This document shows positions 35,999 to 44,009 of a stretch of DNA of 64,000 nucleotides, piece after piece (position 1 is the first letter of the stretch; each line of letters starts with the position of its first letter). The translations under genes were made by a program, and so were the position numbers. The notes under the pieces were generated by a model. It was not told where the DNA came from. It did not search any database and was given only the letters and a program-made list of their open reading frames with translations. Source of the stretch: Krasilnikovia cinnamomea (GTDB taxonomy: Bacteria > Actinomycetota > Actinomycetes > Mycobacteriales > Micromonosporaceae). The stretch covers positions 5,828,001 through 5,892,000 of the forward strand of contig NZ_SHKY01000001.1 in NCBI RefSeq assembly GCF_004217545.1. Reading direction: 5' to 3'.

Positions 35999-36729
35999 CG
36001 GCGGGTCTCTGTGCCGGGCCTCGACGCCGTCGCGGCCGCCGATTCACGGCGGAACCGCTCATCGCGCCGCCGACGGCGGGATGAAGCCGATCTGATCATG
36101 AGCCTTCCCGATGCCTGTGACGACTTTCGCCGGCGTTCTCGCTGGGCCCCGCCGGCATTGCCGCCGGTCCGGCCGGGCCGCCTGCGTCCTCACGGTGTCG
36201 CGCCGGCCGGTGCTTCTCCATACGGCCCGGACACGGTGGCTGGTTCAGCGTCGCCTTGTGAGCGCCTCCGGGGGCGGCGTGGTCGACCCAGTCCCTCAAA
36301 TTGAGCTCCTCGGCAAGCACCCGAAAAGCGATCAAGTCCCCCCAGTTCACCATGATTTGCCCGCACCAGCGGTGATCAGCGTCTCTCACGGCTTTCCTCA
36401 CGAATTCCCGGTTGCCACGTGGTCGAGGTGGAGACCCACAGGACGACTCGGGCGTAACACGAACCAGGAGATGCTGCGGCGACGTGCGATCCAGCGGCGG
36501 CGCCGGCCCGCCCCCACCGGCTAGCATGACCGGCCGGATGGCCATCGCGCGCCCCACTGCAAGCACCACGGTGACTTCGGCGCCTTCTGGGATGATCGTC
36601 GTTGACTGCGTGCGCCTCTCCTTCGCCGCGGCGCCGGTGTTTGGATGCAGCCGGAAGAAGATCAGATGCAACCGGCGAAGCCCTCTGTGACGAACTGTTA
36701 GCGAGCCCCAGTGAGCAGGAGGGAGGTCG
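35999..36729. other. Gene-free region around the LysR remnant
   Basis: Apart from the LysR-like remnant at about 36240-36410, I find no coding potential here. The part from 36590 to 36729 is less GC-rich and precedes the next sigma factor, so it probably carries that promoter. Confidence 0.4.
36240..36410 (-). pseudogene. Second LysR-type stub with internal deletion
   Basis: The minus strand reads VRKAVRDADHRWCGQ, then NWGDLIAFRVLAEEL and LRDWVDHAA. The stub at 6314 reads KKADHRWAGQ, NWGDVIAFRVLAEEL and, about 45 residues later, LRDWVDQAA. Here the recognition helix and wing between the second and third blocks are missing. Some bases upstream of the two copies also look alike. It cannot bind DNA and is a decayed duplicate. 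Confidence 0.6.
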
Positions 36730-37308
36730 ATGAACTCCGACGACGAGCTCGCCGAGCGGTTACGCGCCGGCGACGAGACGGCACTACGTGAGGCGTACGA
36801 GCGCCACGGCGCGGCAGTGCTCTATCTGGCTCAGCGGCTGCTGGGCAACCAGGCCGACGCCGAGGACGTCACCCAGGTGACGTTCGTGGCCGCGTGGACC
36901 GGCCGGGACGGCTTCGACCCGCAGCGCGGCACGATCCCCTCCTGGCTGCTGGGCATCGCCCGGCGCAAGGCCGTGGACCGGATCCGGGCGGCGGCGCGTG
37001 AGCAGCGCACGACCGAGACCGTGCAGGCACAGCAGCCGGCGCCACCGGTGGAGGGATCACCCGAGCGCATCGTCGATCGCCTCGTGATCGCCGACGAGAT
37101 GAAACGGCTGCCCGACGAGCAGCGACGCGCGCTTGAACTGGCGTTCTACGACGATCTCACGCATCCACAGATCGCGGCGGTCACCGGACTGCCGCTCGGT
37201 ACGGTCAAGAGCCATATCCGGCGCGGAATGGCGAACCTGCGACGCCGTTGGGAGGTGGACGGTGCAACATCTGGATCCCGATCGGCTGGTGCTTCTCGCG
37301 CTCTCTGA
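36730..37308 (+). CDS. ECF-type RNA polymerase sigma factor
   Basis: A 192-residue ECF factor. Region 2 spans about 10-80 (DETALREAYERHGAAVLYLA, DAEDVTQVTFVAAW, GTIPSWLLGIARRKAVDRI) and region 4 about 120-175 (LPDEQRRALELAFYDDLTHPQ, TGLPLGTVKSHIRRGMANLR). GGGAGG lies 3 bases before the ATG. Its 3' end overlaps the GTG of the anti-sigma gene by 47 bases, the classic arrangement of a sigma/anti-sigma pair made in fixed ratio. It belongs to the SigK/SigL-like type with an RskA-like partner. Confidence 0.92.
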   Translation: MNSDDELAERLRAGDETALREAYERHGAAVLYLAQRLLGNQADAEDVTQVTFVAAWTGRDGFDPQRGTIPSWLLGIARRKAVDRIRAAAREQRTTETVQAQQPAPPVEGSPERIVDRLVIADEMKRLPDEQRRALELAFYDDLTHPQIAAVTGLPLGTVKSHIRRGMANLRRRWEVDGATSGSRSAGASRAL

Positions 37309-37984
37309 GGAACTCGAGGACCTTACCGAGCTCGATCACCTGGAACACTGCGCCGGCTGCCGGCACGAGATACAGGCACTGCGCGACGTCGCCGGCATCG
37401 GCTCACAGACCGACGGCCTGCGCGACCTGCCCGCTCCCGCGGAGCATGTGTGGCAGGCCATCGAAGCCGGGGTCGCATCCTCGCGCCCTCCTGCCGAACC
37501 ACCGGCACCGGTCGTCGATCTCGCGGCGCACCAGGCACGGCGCTCGCGGCCACGCTGGCTGGCACCGGTGATTTCTGCGGCGGCGGCAGCGGTGTTCGCA
37601 GTGGCCGGCACGGTCGGCTTCGACCGGCTCACCGACCGGCAGCCGGACACCCGGGTGACGGCCCGGGCCACGCTCGCACCACTGGAGACGGTACCGGCCA
37701 GCGCAGGCGGTGACGTGCGCGTGCTGTCCGACGGGCGGCTGCTCATCGACGTACGGAATCTGCCATTGACCTCCGGTTTTCACGAGGTATGGCTGCTCGA
37801 CCCGGACACGCCCGGCAAGATGGTGGCCATCGGCAGCCTCCCCGATACGGCGCGGGCCCAACTCGCGGTGCCGCCGGGCACCGATCTGGCCCGGTACCGG
37901 CTGGTCGACGTCAGCGACGAACCGCACGACGGCGACGCCACGCACTCGGGCAAGAGCCTGCTGCGCGGAACTCTCACGAATTGA
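37262..37984 (+). CDS. Zinc-finger anti-sigma factor (RskA-like)
   Basis: A 240-residue membrane protein. The cytoplasmic N-terminus carries HLEHCAGC (HxxxCxxC) that would bind the adjacent sigma factor, a single helix lies at about 101-118 (VISAAAAAVFAVAGTVGF), and the outer part is an RskA-type anti-sigma-K domain (LLIDVRNLPLTSGFHEVWLLD, MVAIGSLPD). It keeps the sigma factor inactive until regulated proteolysis. The start is a GTG inside the sigma gene, with GGGAGG upstream. A secreted fasciclin gene follows after 86 bases, matching the sigma/anti-sigma/fasciclin neighbourhoods known around SigK-type factors. Confidence 0.9.
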   Translation: MQHLDPDRLVLLALSEELEDLTELDHLEHCAGCRHEIQALRDVAGIGSQTDGLRDLPAPAEHVWQAIEAGVASSRPPAEPPAPVVDLAAHQARRSRPRWLAPVISAAAAAVFAVAGTVGFDRLTDRQPDTRVTARATLAPLETVPASAGGDVRVLSDGRLLIDVRNLPLTSGFHEVWLLDPDTPGKMVAIGSLPDTARAQLAVPPGTDLARYRLVDVSDEPHDGDATHSGKSLLRGTLTN

Positions 37985-38070
37985 CTGCATCCATCCGGTG
38001 GTATCCGAGCGAAGTACGGGTGGTGGCTGTCGGAGCCAACCCCCGTACTCGATCGGAAAGAGGCTCGAAG

Positions 38071-38721
38071 ATGAGGTTCACCCGACTCGGCAAGCAGGCC
38101 GCCGCCGTGGCGACCGCCGCGATCGTCGCCTCCGCTCTCAGCGCCGCTCCCGCGCAGGCCACCGACAAGAAGCCGCTGGGGACCAAGTCCCTGGCCGCGG
38201 TCCTGACCGCGGACAAGAGCGGTTTCGACCACAATGGCCACGACTACGACATCCTGAACGCCGCCGTGAAAGCGGTTCTCGAGGCCAAGCCGAAGAGCGC
38301 TGTCGCCGTGATCGCCGACGGAAGGACCGCGCTGACCGCGTTCCTGCCCAACGACCGCGCGTTCCAGTTGCTGGTCAAGGACATCACCAAGGTCAAGAAT
38401 CTGCCCGGTGAGGAGGCCGCGTTCGCCGCCGTGGCCGGTTTGGGCATCCACACCGTCGAGTCGGTGCTGCTCTACCACGTCGTGCCGGGCGCCACGATAA
38501 CGAAGAAGGCCGCGCTGAAGTCGGACAACGCGAAGCTCACCACGGCCGCCGGCTCCACCATCACGGTCAATGTGTACGGCCACTGGTGGAAGCGGGTCGA
38601 GCTGATCGACGCCGATCGCAGTGACCGCAACCCGCGCGTCGTCCGGTTCGACATCAACAAGGGCAACCGGCAGATTGCCCACGGCGTCGACCGGATCCTG
38701 CGCCCGATCGATCTTCCCTGA
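38071..38721 (+). CDS. Secreted fasciclin (FAS1) domain protein
   Basis: A 216-residue exported protein. The signal peptide is AAAVATAAIVASALSAAPAQA, and a single FAS1 domain covers the rest (SLAAVLTADKSGFDHNGHDY, TALTAFLPNDRAFQLLVKD, VESVLLYHVVPGATIT, NRQIAHGVDRILRP). FAS1 proteins mediate adhesion at the cell surface; the mycobacterial relatives MPT70 and MPT83 are controlled by SigK/RskA, and the same gene order here makes this the probable target of the adjacent sigma factor. It has no lipobox, so it is likely released. GAGG precedes the ATG. Confidence 0.88.
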   Translation: MRFTRLGKQAAAVATAAIVASALSAAPAQATDKKPLGTKSLAAVLTADKSGFDHNGHDYDILNAAVKAVLEAKPKSAVAVIADGRTALTAFLPNDRAFQLLVKDITKVKNLPGEEAAFAAVAGLGIHTVESVLLYHVVPGATITKKAALKSDNAKLTTAAGSTITVNVYGHWWKRVELIDADRSDRNPRVVRFDINKGNRQIAHGVDRILRPIDLP

Positions 38722-38864
38722 TCCTTACCTTTCAGCACGGCCCGGGCGCGGACAGCAGGGGCTCTCCAACGCGGTGACCAATGTGATCCGGACCCGTGAC
38801 CTCGACGCCTTCGTTCAGGCACTGGCCGCGGCCGCGTCCTTGCCGGCCGGGTGCGGGGCGACGG

Positions 38865-39965
38865 TCAGCGCTGTACGCGCGCGCCGGCGCCCCGCATCAG
38901 CGCCTCGACCTCCGCGCGGCTGGCCATCGAGGTGTCGCCGGGCGTCGTCATGGCCAGCGCGCCGTGGGCGGCGCCGTACTCCACCGCGGTGGCCAGGTCG
39001 CCGGTCTCCAGCAGGCCGAAGATGAGGCCGGAGGCGAAGCTGTCGCCGCCGCCGACCCGGTCCAGGATCTCCAGGCCGGGCCGGTGGGTGGCTTGCACGA
39101 AACGCCCCTGCGCCCAGGCGATCGCGCCCCAGTCGTTGACGCTCGCGGACCGTACGGTGCGCAGTGTGGTGGCGACGACCCGGAGGTTGTCGTATTCCTT
39201 GACGACCTCCGCGATCATCTGCTGGAAGCTGGCCGCCTCCAGGTGTGACAGGCTCGCGTCGGTGTCGGGGACCGTGAAGCCCAGGCAGGCGGTGAAGTCC
39301 TCCTCGTTGCCGAGCATGACGTCGACGTGCCGGGCGATCCGACTGTTGACCTCCTGCGCCCGGCGCTGCCCGCCGACCGCCTGCCACAGGCTCGGGCGGT
39401 AGTTCAGGTCGTACGAAACGACCGTGCCGTGCCGGCGGGCCGCGGTGACGGCCGCCTCGACCGTCTCCGGTGCCGTCTGCGACAGCGCGGCGTAGATGCC
39501 GCCGGTGTGCAGCCACCGGACGCCGAGCTCGCCGAAGAGGTGACCCCAGTCGACGTCGTCCGGGCGGAGCAGGCTGGCGGCGGTGTGGCCGCGGTCGGAG
39601 ATGCCGACGGCCCCGCGGACGCCGAAGCCGCGTTCGGTGAAGTTGAGGCCGTTGCGTGCCTGGCGGCCGACGCCGTCGAAGGGCATCCAGCGCAGCAGCG
39701 CGGTGTCCACGCCGCCCTGCAGGATCAGGTCTTCCAGCAGGCGGCCCACCTCGTTGTCGGCGAGCGCGGTGACGATGGCGGTCCTCTGCCCGAAGCAGCG
39801 GCGCAGCCCGCGGGCGACGTTGTACTCGCCGCCGCCCTCTGAGGCGCGGAAGCTGCGGGCGGTGCGGACCCGGCCCTCGCCGGGGTCGAGGCGGAGCATG
39901 ACCTCGCCGAGCGAGACCAGGTCGTAGCGGCATTCGTCGGCGGGACGCAGGGAGATCGGTGGCAT
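38865..39965 (-). CDS. kdgK: 2-keto-3-deoxygluconate kinase (PfkB family)
   Basis: A 366-residue sugar kinase. It shows the PfkB N-terminal signature (LVSLGEVMLRLDPGEG, ASEGGGEYNVARGL) and the C-terminal ATP/anion-hole motif RVGGGDSFASGLIFG with the catalytic Asp near residue 308. It phosphorylates 2-keto-3-deoxygluconate, the ManD product, to KDPG. The aldolase gene lies 9 bases upstream on the same strand, so this is a kdgK/eda operon, which fixes the substrate more firmly than the family alone. PfkB proteins of this length with a YDLNYRPSLW motif are usual for KDG kinases. Confidence 0.9.
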   Translation of the reverse strand: MPPISLRPADECRYDLVSLGEVMLRLDPGEGRVRTARSFRASEGGGEYNVARGLRRCFGQRTAIVTALADNEVGRLLEDLILQGGVDTALLRWMPFDGVGRQARNGLNFTERGFGVRGAVGISDRGHTAASLLRPDDVDWGHLFGELGVRWLHTGGIYAALSQTAPETVEAAVTAARRHGTVVSYDLNYRPSLWQAVGGQRRAQEVNSRIARHVDVMLGNEEDFTACLGFTVPDTDASLSHLEAASFQQMIAEVVKEYDNLRVVATTLRTVRSASVNDWGAIAWAQGRFVQATHRPGLEILDRVGGGDSFASGLIFGLLETGDLATAVEYGAAHGALAMTTPGDTSMASRAEVEALMRGAGARVQR

Positions 39966-39974
39966 GGCTCCTCG

Positions 39975-40649
39975 TCAGTGTTCCCGGGCGGCCGACACGG
40001 CCGCGGCGGACAGTCTGGTGACCTCGTCCCACCGGCGCCCGGCGAGCAGGTCGGGTGCGACCATCCAGGTGCCGCCGACCGCGAGGACTGCGGCGGGGGA
40101 GAGGTAGTCGCGCAGGTTTGCGGGGTTGACCCCGCCGGTCGGGATGAACCGCAACGAGCGGAACGGCGCTGCCAGGGCCTTGATCATCGGGATCCCGCCA
40201 AGCTGGTGCGCGGGGAAGAACTTCACGGTGTCGAGGCCGGCGTCCAGCGCCATCTGGATCTCGGTCGCGGAGGCGACACCGGGGAAGACGGGTACGCCGA
40301 GAGCCTGGCAGTGGCGCACCACCGAGGGGCTGAACCCGGGGCTGACGATGAACCGGGCGCCGGCGCCGACGGCCTGGTCCACCTGGGCCGGGGTGAGCAC
40401 GGTCCCGGCACCGACCAGGAAGCCGGGCTGTTGCGCCATGACCCGGATGGCGTCGGCGGCCGCGTCGGTACGGAAGGTCACCTCGGCGCAGTGCAGGCCG
40501 CCCGCGGTGAGGGCGGCGGCCACTGGGGCGGCGTCGCGGGCCTGCTGCAGGACGACGACCGGGAGGATCCGGCCGGTGGCGAGGGTAGCGGTGACGTCGA
40601 GGCCACACCCTCGTTCACGGTTATGAACGCTGATCACGTACGTGACCAT
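39975..40649 (-). CDS. eda: KDPG aldolase (2-dehydro-3-deoxyphosphogluconate aldolase)
   Basis: The class I aldolase splits KDPG into pyruvate and glyceraldehyde 3-phosphate, the last step of hexuronate breakdown. Visible features are the Glu in AEVTFRT (residue 56), GAGTVLT, the Schiff-base Lys in TVKFFPAHQLGG (residue 143) and the phosphate-binding IPTGGVNPANL. The annotated ATG at 40649 gives 224 residues but overlaps a palindrome that looks like an operator and lies only 41 bases from the divergent regulator start; the real start may be a few codons downstream (GTG at residue 5) or translation may be leaderless. It is the first gene before kdgK. Confidence 0.92.
   Translation of the reverse strand: MVTYVISVHNRERGCGLDVTATLATGRILPVVVLQQARDAAPVAAALTAGGLHCAEVTFRTDAAADAIRVMAQQPGFLVGAGTVLTPAQVDQAVGAGARFIVSPGFSPSVVRHCQALGVPVFPGVASATEIQMALDAGLDTVKFFPAHQLGGIPMIKALAAPFRSLRFIPTGGVNPANLRDYLSPAAVLAVGGTWMVAPDLLAGRRWDEVTRLSAAAVSAAREH
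40631..40648. promoter_or_regulatory. Palindrome between eda and the IclR-type gene
   Basis: TGATCACGTACGTGACCA is an 18-base inverted repeat with 8 of 9 pairs matching. It lies in the narrow divergent gap and is a likely operator of the IclR-type regulator. Confidence 0.5.
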
Positions 40650-40690
40650 AGCGGTGTCTGGCGCGATGTCAATCCCGATACAGTGACGCA

Positions 40691-41482
40691 GTGGTGTCAG
40701 GGGACGGGTTCCAGCCGGTCAAGTCGGCTGACCGCACGTTGGAGGTGCTGGAGGCGCTGGCCGCCTCGGGTCACCGGCGTTCGCTGGTCGATCTGGCGCG
40801 GTCCCTGGGGATTCCCAAGAGCAGCCTGCACGGCATTCTGCGCACGATGATGCAGCGCGGCTGGGTCGAGGCCGACGACACCGGGACGAGGTTCGGGCTC
40901 GGCATGCGCGCCCTGCAGGTCGGCTCCGCGTACCTGGAGACCGACGACACCGTCGGGCTGCTCGACGGCGCGCTGGACGAGCTGTCCCGGGAGTTCGGGG
41001 AGACCGTGCACCTCGGACGGCTCGACGGGCCCGAGGTTGTCTACCTCGCCAAGCGCGAGTCGGTCCACCCGTTGCGGCTCTACAGCGCGATCGGCCGGCG
41101 CCTGCCGGCGTACGCGACCGCGCTGGGCAAGGCGCTGCTAGCCGAGCGTACGGACGAGGCGGTCGGCGGCATGCTGACCTGGCCGCTGACCGCGCTGACC
41201 CCGCACACCATCACCGACCCCGCCGCCCTCTACGCCGACCTGGCGGCCGTCCGGGAGCGCGGGTACGCGGTCGACGGCGAGGAGAACACCGAGGGGCTGG
41301 TGTGCTTCGCGGTCGCGGTGCCGCTGCAGCGCCCGCCCGTCGACGCGGTCAGCGTGTCCGTGCCGGTCACCCGGCTCGGCCCGGAGTCCGGGCAGCGGAT
41401 CGTCGCGGCCCTGCGGCGCTCGGTCGGCCGGCTCGCCGTGGCGCGGGGTCTGGTCGCCGGGCACGCCACCCCGCCCGGATAG
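40691..41482 (+). CDS. IclR-family transcriptional regulator of kdgK/eda
   Basis: A 263-residue IclR protein. The N-terminal winged helix reads VKSADRTLEVLEALAASGHRR and LARSLGIPKSSLHGILRTM, and the C-terminal effector domain has GETVHLGRLDGPEVVYLAKRES, LPAYATALGKALLAE and GLVCFAVAVPL. IclR proteins often repress KDG/KDPG genes and sense KDG (for example KdgR), and the divergent kdgK/eda operon supports that role here. No ribosome site precedes the GTG start, so leaderless translation is possible. Confidence 0.9.
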   Translation: MVSGDGFQPVKSADRTLEVLEALAASGHRRSLVDLARSLGIPKSSLHGILRTMMQRGWVEADDTGTRFGLGMRALQVGSAYLETDDTVGLLDGALDELSREFGETVHLGRLDGPEVVYLAKRESVHPLRLYSAIGRRLPAYATALGKALLAERTDEAVGGMLTWPLTALTPHTITDPAALYADLAAVRERGYAVDGEENTEGLVCFAVAVPLQRPPVDAVSVSVPVTRLGPESGQRIVAALRRSVGRLAVARGLVAGHATPPG

Positions 41483-41540
41483 CCCGAGCGGCGCTGCAAC
41501 GTTCCAGCACCCTGCCAGCCGGATGCGCGGGGTCATGAAG

Positions 41541-41568
41541 CGACCACGGCGCCGTTCAGCGGTGGTCG
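41541..41568. terminator. Hairpin between convergent iclR and P450 genes
   Basis: CGACCAC pairs with GTGGTCG across a 14-base loop that itself contains GGCGCC. It overlaps the P450 stop codon and could end both convergent transcripts. Confidence 0.35.
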
Positions 41569-42761
41569 AACCGCAGTGGCAGGCTCTCGGGCCCGTAGAG
41601 CGCGGTGGGCGGCCGCCACGGCACGGGAGCGGTGATCGACGGTGGCCCCAGCCTGCTTGTGAGCGCGATGAGCGACTCTGCGATCTCGGCGCGGGCGGTC
41701 GCGGCTCCGAGGCAGAAATGCGGCCCACCGCCGAAGGTCAGGTGTGGCGTCTCGCGGGGGAGCGTGACGTCGAAACGGTCGCCGTCGCTGAGAACGCGAG
41801 GGTCTCGGCTGGCCGCCTGCGTCCCGAGCATCAGGAAGGTCCCCGCGGGGATGTGGATGCCGTGCAGGTCGAGGTCCTCGACGGCGAACCGGAAGCTGGT
41901 CGGCACCGACGGTGCCCAGCGCATGACCTCCTCTACCGCCTGCGGCACGAGTTCCGGACGCTCACCCAGCAGGCGCCACTGGTCGGGGTGCGCGGCGAAT
42001 GTCGCCAGGGCCAGGCCGAGCTGGTTGCGGGTGGTGTCGTGCCCGGCGAACACGAGGGTCACCGCGAGGTTGCGCAGGTCCGGCGTGCTCAGGTGGTCCC
42101 CGCTCTCCTCGGCGGCGATCAGCGCCGACAGGAGGTCTTCCCGCGGATCGGCCCGACGCTGCTCGATCAGCGAGTCCACATACGAGTGCAGCCCGACAAC
42201 GGCCTCCTCCACGCGGGCGCGCACCTGCGGCAGATTGAAGCTGAACACCAGACCGACATCGGTGGACCAGCGCTGGAACAGGTCGTAGTCCTCTGCCGGG
42301 ACACCGAGCAGTCTGGACATCACCCGCACCGGCATCGGGTCGGCGAAATCCGCCATGAACTCGCACTCGTCGCGATCCGCGAGCCTCCGGGTCAGCTCGG
42401 TCGCGACGTCGCGCATGAAGGGCCGTAGGTCTTCGATCATGCGCGGCGCGAATGCCTTGGTCACAAGCCGCCGAAGCCGCGCGTGGTCCGTTCCTTGGCG
42501 GTGCAGGATCATCGGTACGAACCAGTCGTACAGCGGTCCGTCCGAGATGCCCATGAGGTCGAGGTAGCGTCGGCCGTTCTGGGCCAGCCGTGGGTCGCGG
42601 AGCAGTTGATGCATCTCGGCGTACCGCAGCACGATGAGGCCCATGGGTGTCGTCGCGCACCAGCTCGCTTCGCGTGCGGCGGCGACCGCCGGGGAATCGA
42701 ACCGGAAGTCTGGGGCGGTGATGTCGAGGAACGGCAGGTCCACGGTCGGCATGGTCGTCAT
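41556..42761 (-). CDS. Cytochrome P450
   Basis: A 401-residue soluble bacterial P450. It shows the I-helix oxygen-binding motif FAGHDTTRN, the ExxR motif in VEEVMRW, the meander region and the haem loop FGGGPHFCLGAATAR with its Cys ligand. It would hydroxylate a small substrate using electrons from a ferredoxin system that is not encoded nearby. The ATG at 42761 has GGAG about 9 bases upstream; an ATG at 42797 would add 12 residues. It stands alone between the IclR-type gene and the metal importer operon, so its substrate is unknown. Confidence 0.93.
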   Translation of the reverse strand: MTTMPTVDLPFLDITAPDFRFDSPAVAAAREASWCATTPMGLIVLRYAEMHQLLRDPRLAQNGRRYLDLMGISDGPLYDWFVPMILHRQGTDHARLRRLVTKAFAPRMIEDLRPFMRDVATELTRRLADRDECEFMADFADPMPVRVMSRLLGVPAEDYDLFQRWSTDVGLVFSFNLPQVRARVEEAVVGLHSYVDSLIEQRRADPREDLLSALIAAEESGDHLSTPDLRNLAVTLVFAGHDTTRNQLGLALATFAAHPDQWRLLGERPELVPQAVEEVMRWAPSVPTSFRFAVEDLDLHGIHIPAGTFLMLGTQAASRDPRVLSDGDRFDVTLPRETPHLTFGGGPHFCLGAATARAEIAESLIALTSRLGPPSITAPVPWRPPTALYGPESLPLRFDHR

Positions 42762-42891
42762 CGGCGCTCGCTCCAGACGAAACTGATCGAAGGACATGGA
42801 TTGATACCGTTGTCACCGTATCCACAGTGGCGTGTCGGCGATACCCGCAGTGACCGATCTCGCGCGTGTCACGGGCCCATGAGCTGAGTTG

Positions 42892-43197
42892 CTAGGTGGA
42901 GCGCGCTGCGTGATCGAGTACTTCGCCAACGAGGTGCCGGATGGCTTCGCCCTGCAGGCGATAGAGGATATTGCGGCCGTGGCGTTGCCTGCGGATGAGC
43001 CGGGCATCGAGAAGGCAACGGAGGTGGTGAGCGACGGCGGTCGGGTCCGCCGCGATCATTCTCGCGAGTTCGCCTGGCGTGCGCTGGCCGTCGCACAGGA
43101 GCAGGAGGATGTGTAGCCGGTGTGGGTGGGCCACGCCGCGCAGTGTCGTCACTGCACGCTCCAGCAGCGGTGCGATGTCGTCGGGTTGGTGGTTCAT
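42892..43197 (-). CDS. ArsR/SmtB-family metal-type repressor
   Basis: A 101-residue winged-helix protein (LRGVAHPHRLHILLLLCDGQRT, AADPTAVAHHLRCLLDARLI, GRNILYRL). It is the last gene of the metal importer operon; its ATG overlaps the permease stop (ATGA). No obvious CxC metal site in the recognition helix is present, but there are His residues in the C-terminal helix (HLVGEVLDH), as in zinc-sensing members. It probably reports metal sufficiency for this operon, though an ArsR repressor for an uptake system is unusual, since Zur normally does this job. Confidence 0.85.
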   Translation of the reverse strand: MNHQPDDIAPLLERAVTTLRGVAHPHRLHILLLLCDGQRTPGELARMIAADPTAVAHHLRCLLDARLIRRQRHGRNILYRLQGEAIRHLVGEVLDHAARST

Positions 43198-44009
43198 GCG
43201 ACCATCGCCGGTCGGCGGCGGTGTCGGGTGAGGATCGTCGAGGCCAGGAGGATGCCGGTGGCGCTCAGGGCGATGCTCGCGCCAGCTGCGACGTTGAGGC
43301 GCTGGGAGGCGTAGAGGCCGGCGAGGCCGGCGGCGATCGCGAAAGTGACCGCCAGGGCGGTGAGGGTCGGCAGGTGTGCCGACCAGCGGCGGGCGGCCGC
43401 GGCCGGTGCCACGATCAGCGCGACGGCGAGGATCGTGCCAACGGCGGGGACGACGGTGACGACGACGACCTCGATCGTGAACAGCAGGACCAGATTCCAG
43501 GCCGGGACGGCGAAGCCTGCCGCGCGGGCGCCGGTCGGGTCGAAGCCGGTGAACAGCAGCGGGCGGGCGCCGATGGCCAGCACCACGATGACGGCGGCCA
43601 GTAGTGCCGCGGTGAGGGCCAGATCCTGTGGGGTGACCGTGAGGATGGAGCCGACGAGCAGGGATGACAGGTCCCGGCTGAAGCCGTTCTGGGTGGCGAG
43701 CAGCGCGGCGCCGAGCGCGAAGCCGGCGGACAGCATGACCCCGGTGGCGGCCGCCGCGTTCTGGCCCTGTCGGCGGCTCAGCGCGGCCACGGCGAGGACG
43801 ATCACCGCGCCCGCGGCCGTGCCGCCGGCGACCAGATTGACGCCGATGATCGAGGCGGCCACGACGCCGGGGAAGGTGGCGTGGGTGAGCGCCATCGTGA
43901 AGTAGGACAGCCGGCGCAGCACGACGTGCACGCCGATGAGTCCGGCGAGCGCGCCGACCAGGACGACCTCGGCGGCAGCGCGGTGCAGGGCGTCATCCCA
44001 CCAGTTCAT
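43194..44009 (-). CDS. Zn/Mn-type ABC transporter permease (second copy)
   Basis: A 271-residue ABC-3 family permease with seven to eight membrane helices (VVLVGALAGLIGVHVVL, GLAGLYASQRLNVAAGAS) and the family core LSYFTMALTHATFPGVVAAS. It is related to the next permease upstream, so the importer channel is probably a heterodimer. The gene overlaps the upstream permease by 17 bases and its stop overlaps the ArsR start. Confidence 0.9.
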   Translation of the reverse strand: MNWWDDALHRAAAEVVLVGALAGLIGVHVVLRRLSYFTMALTHATFPGVVAASIIGVNLVAGGTAAGAVIVLAVAALSRRQGQNAAAATGVMLSAGFALGAALLATQNGFSRDLSSLLVGSILTVTPQDLALTAALLAAVIVVLAIGARPLLFTGFDPTGARAAGFAVPAWNLVLLFTIEVVVVTVVPAVGTILAVALIVAPAAAARRWSAHLPTLTALAVTFAIAAGLAGLYASQRLNVAAGASIALSATGILLASTILTRHRRRPAMVA

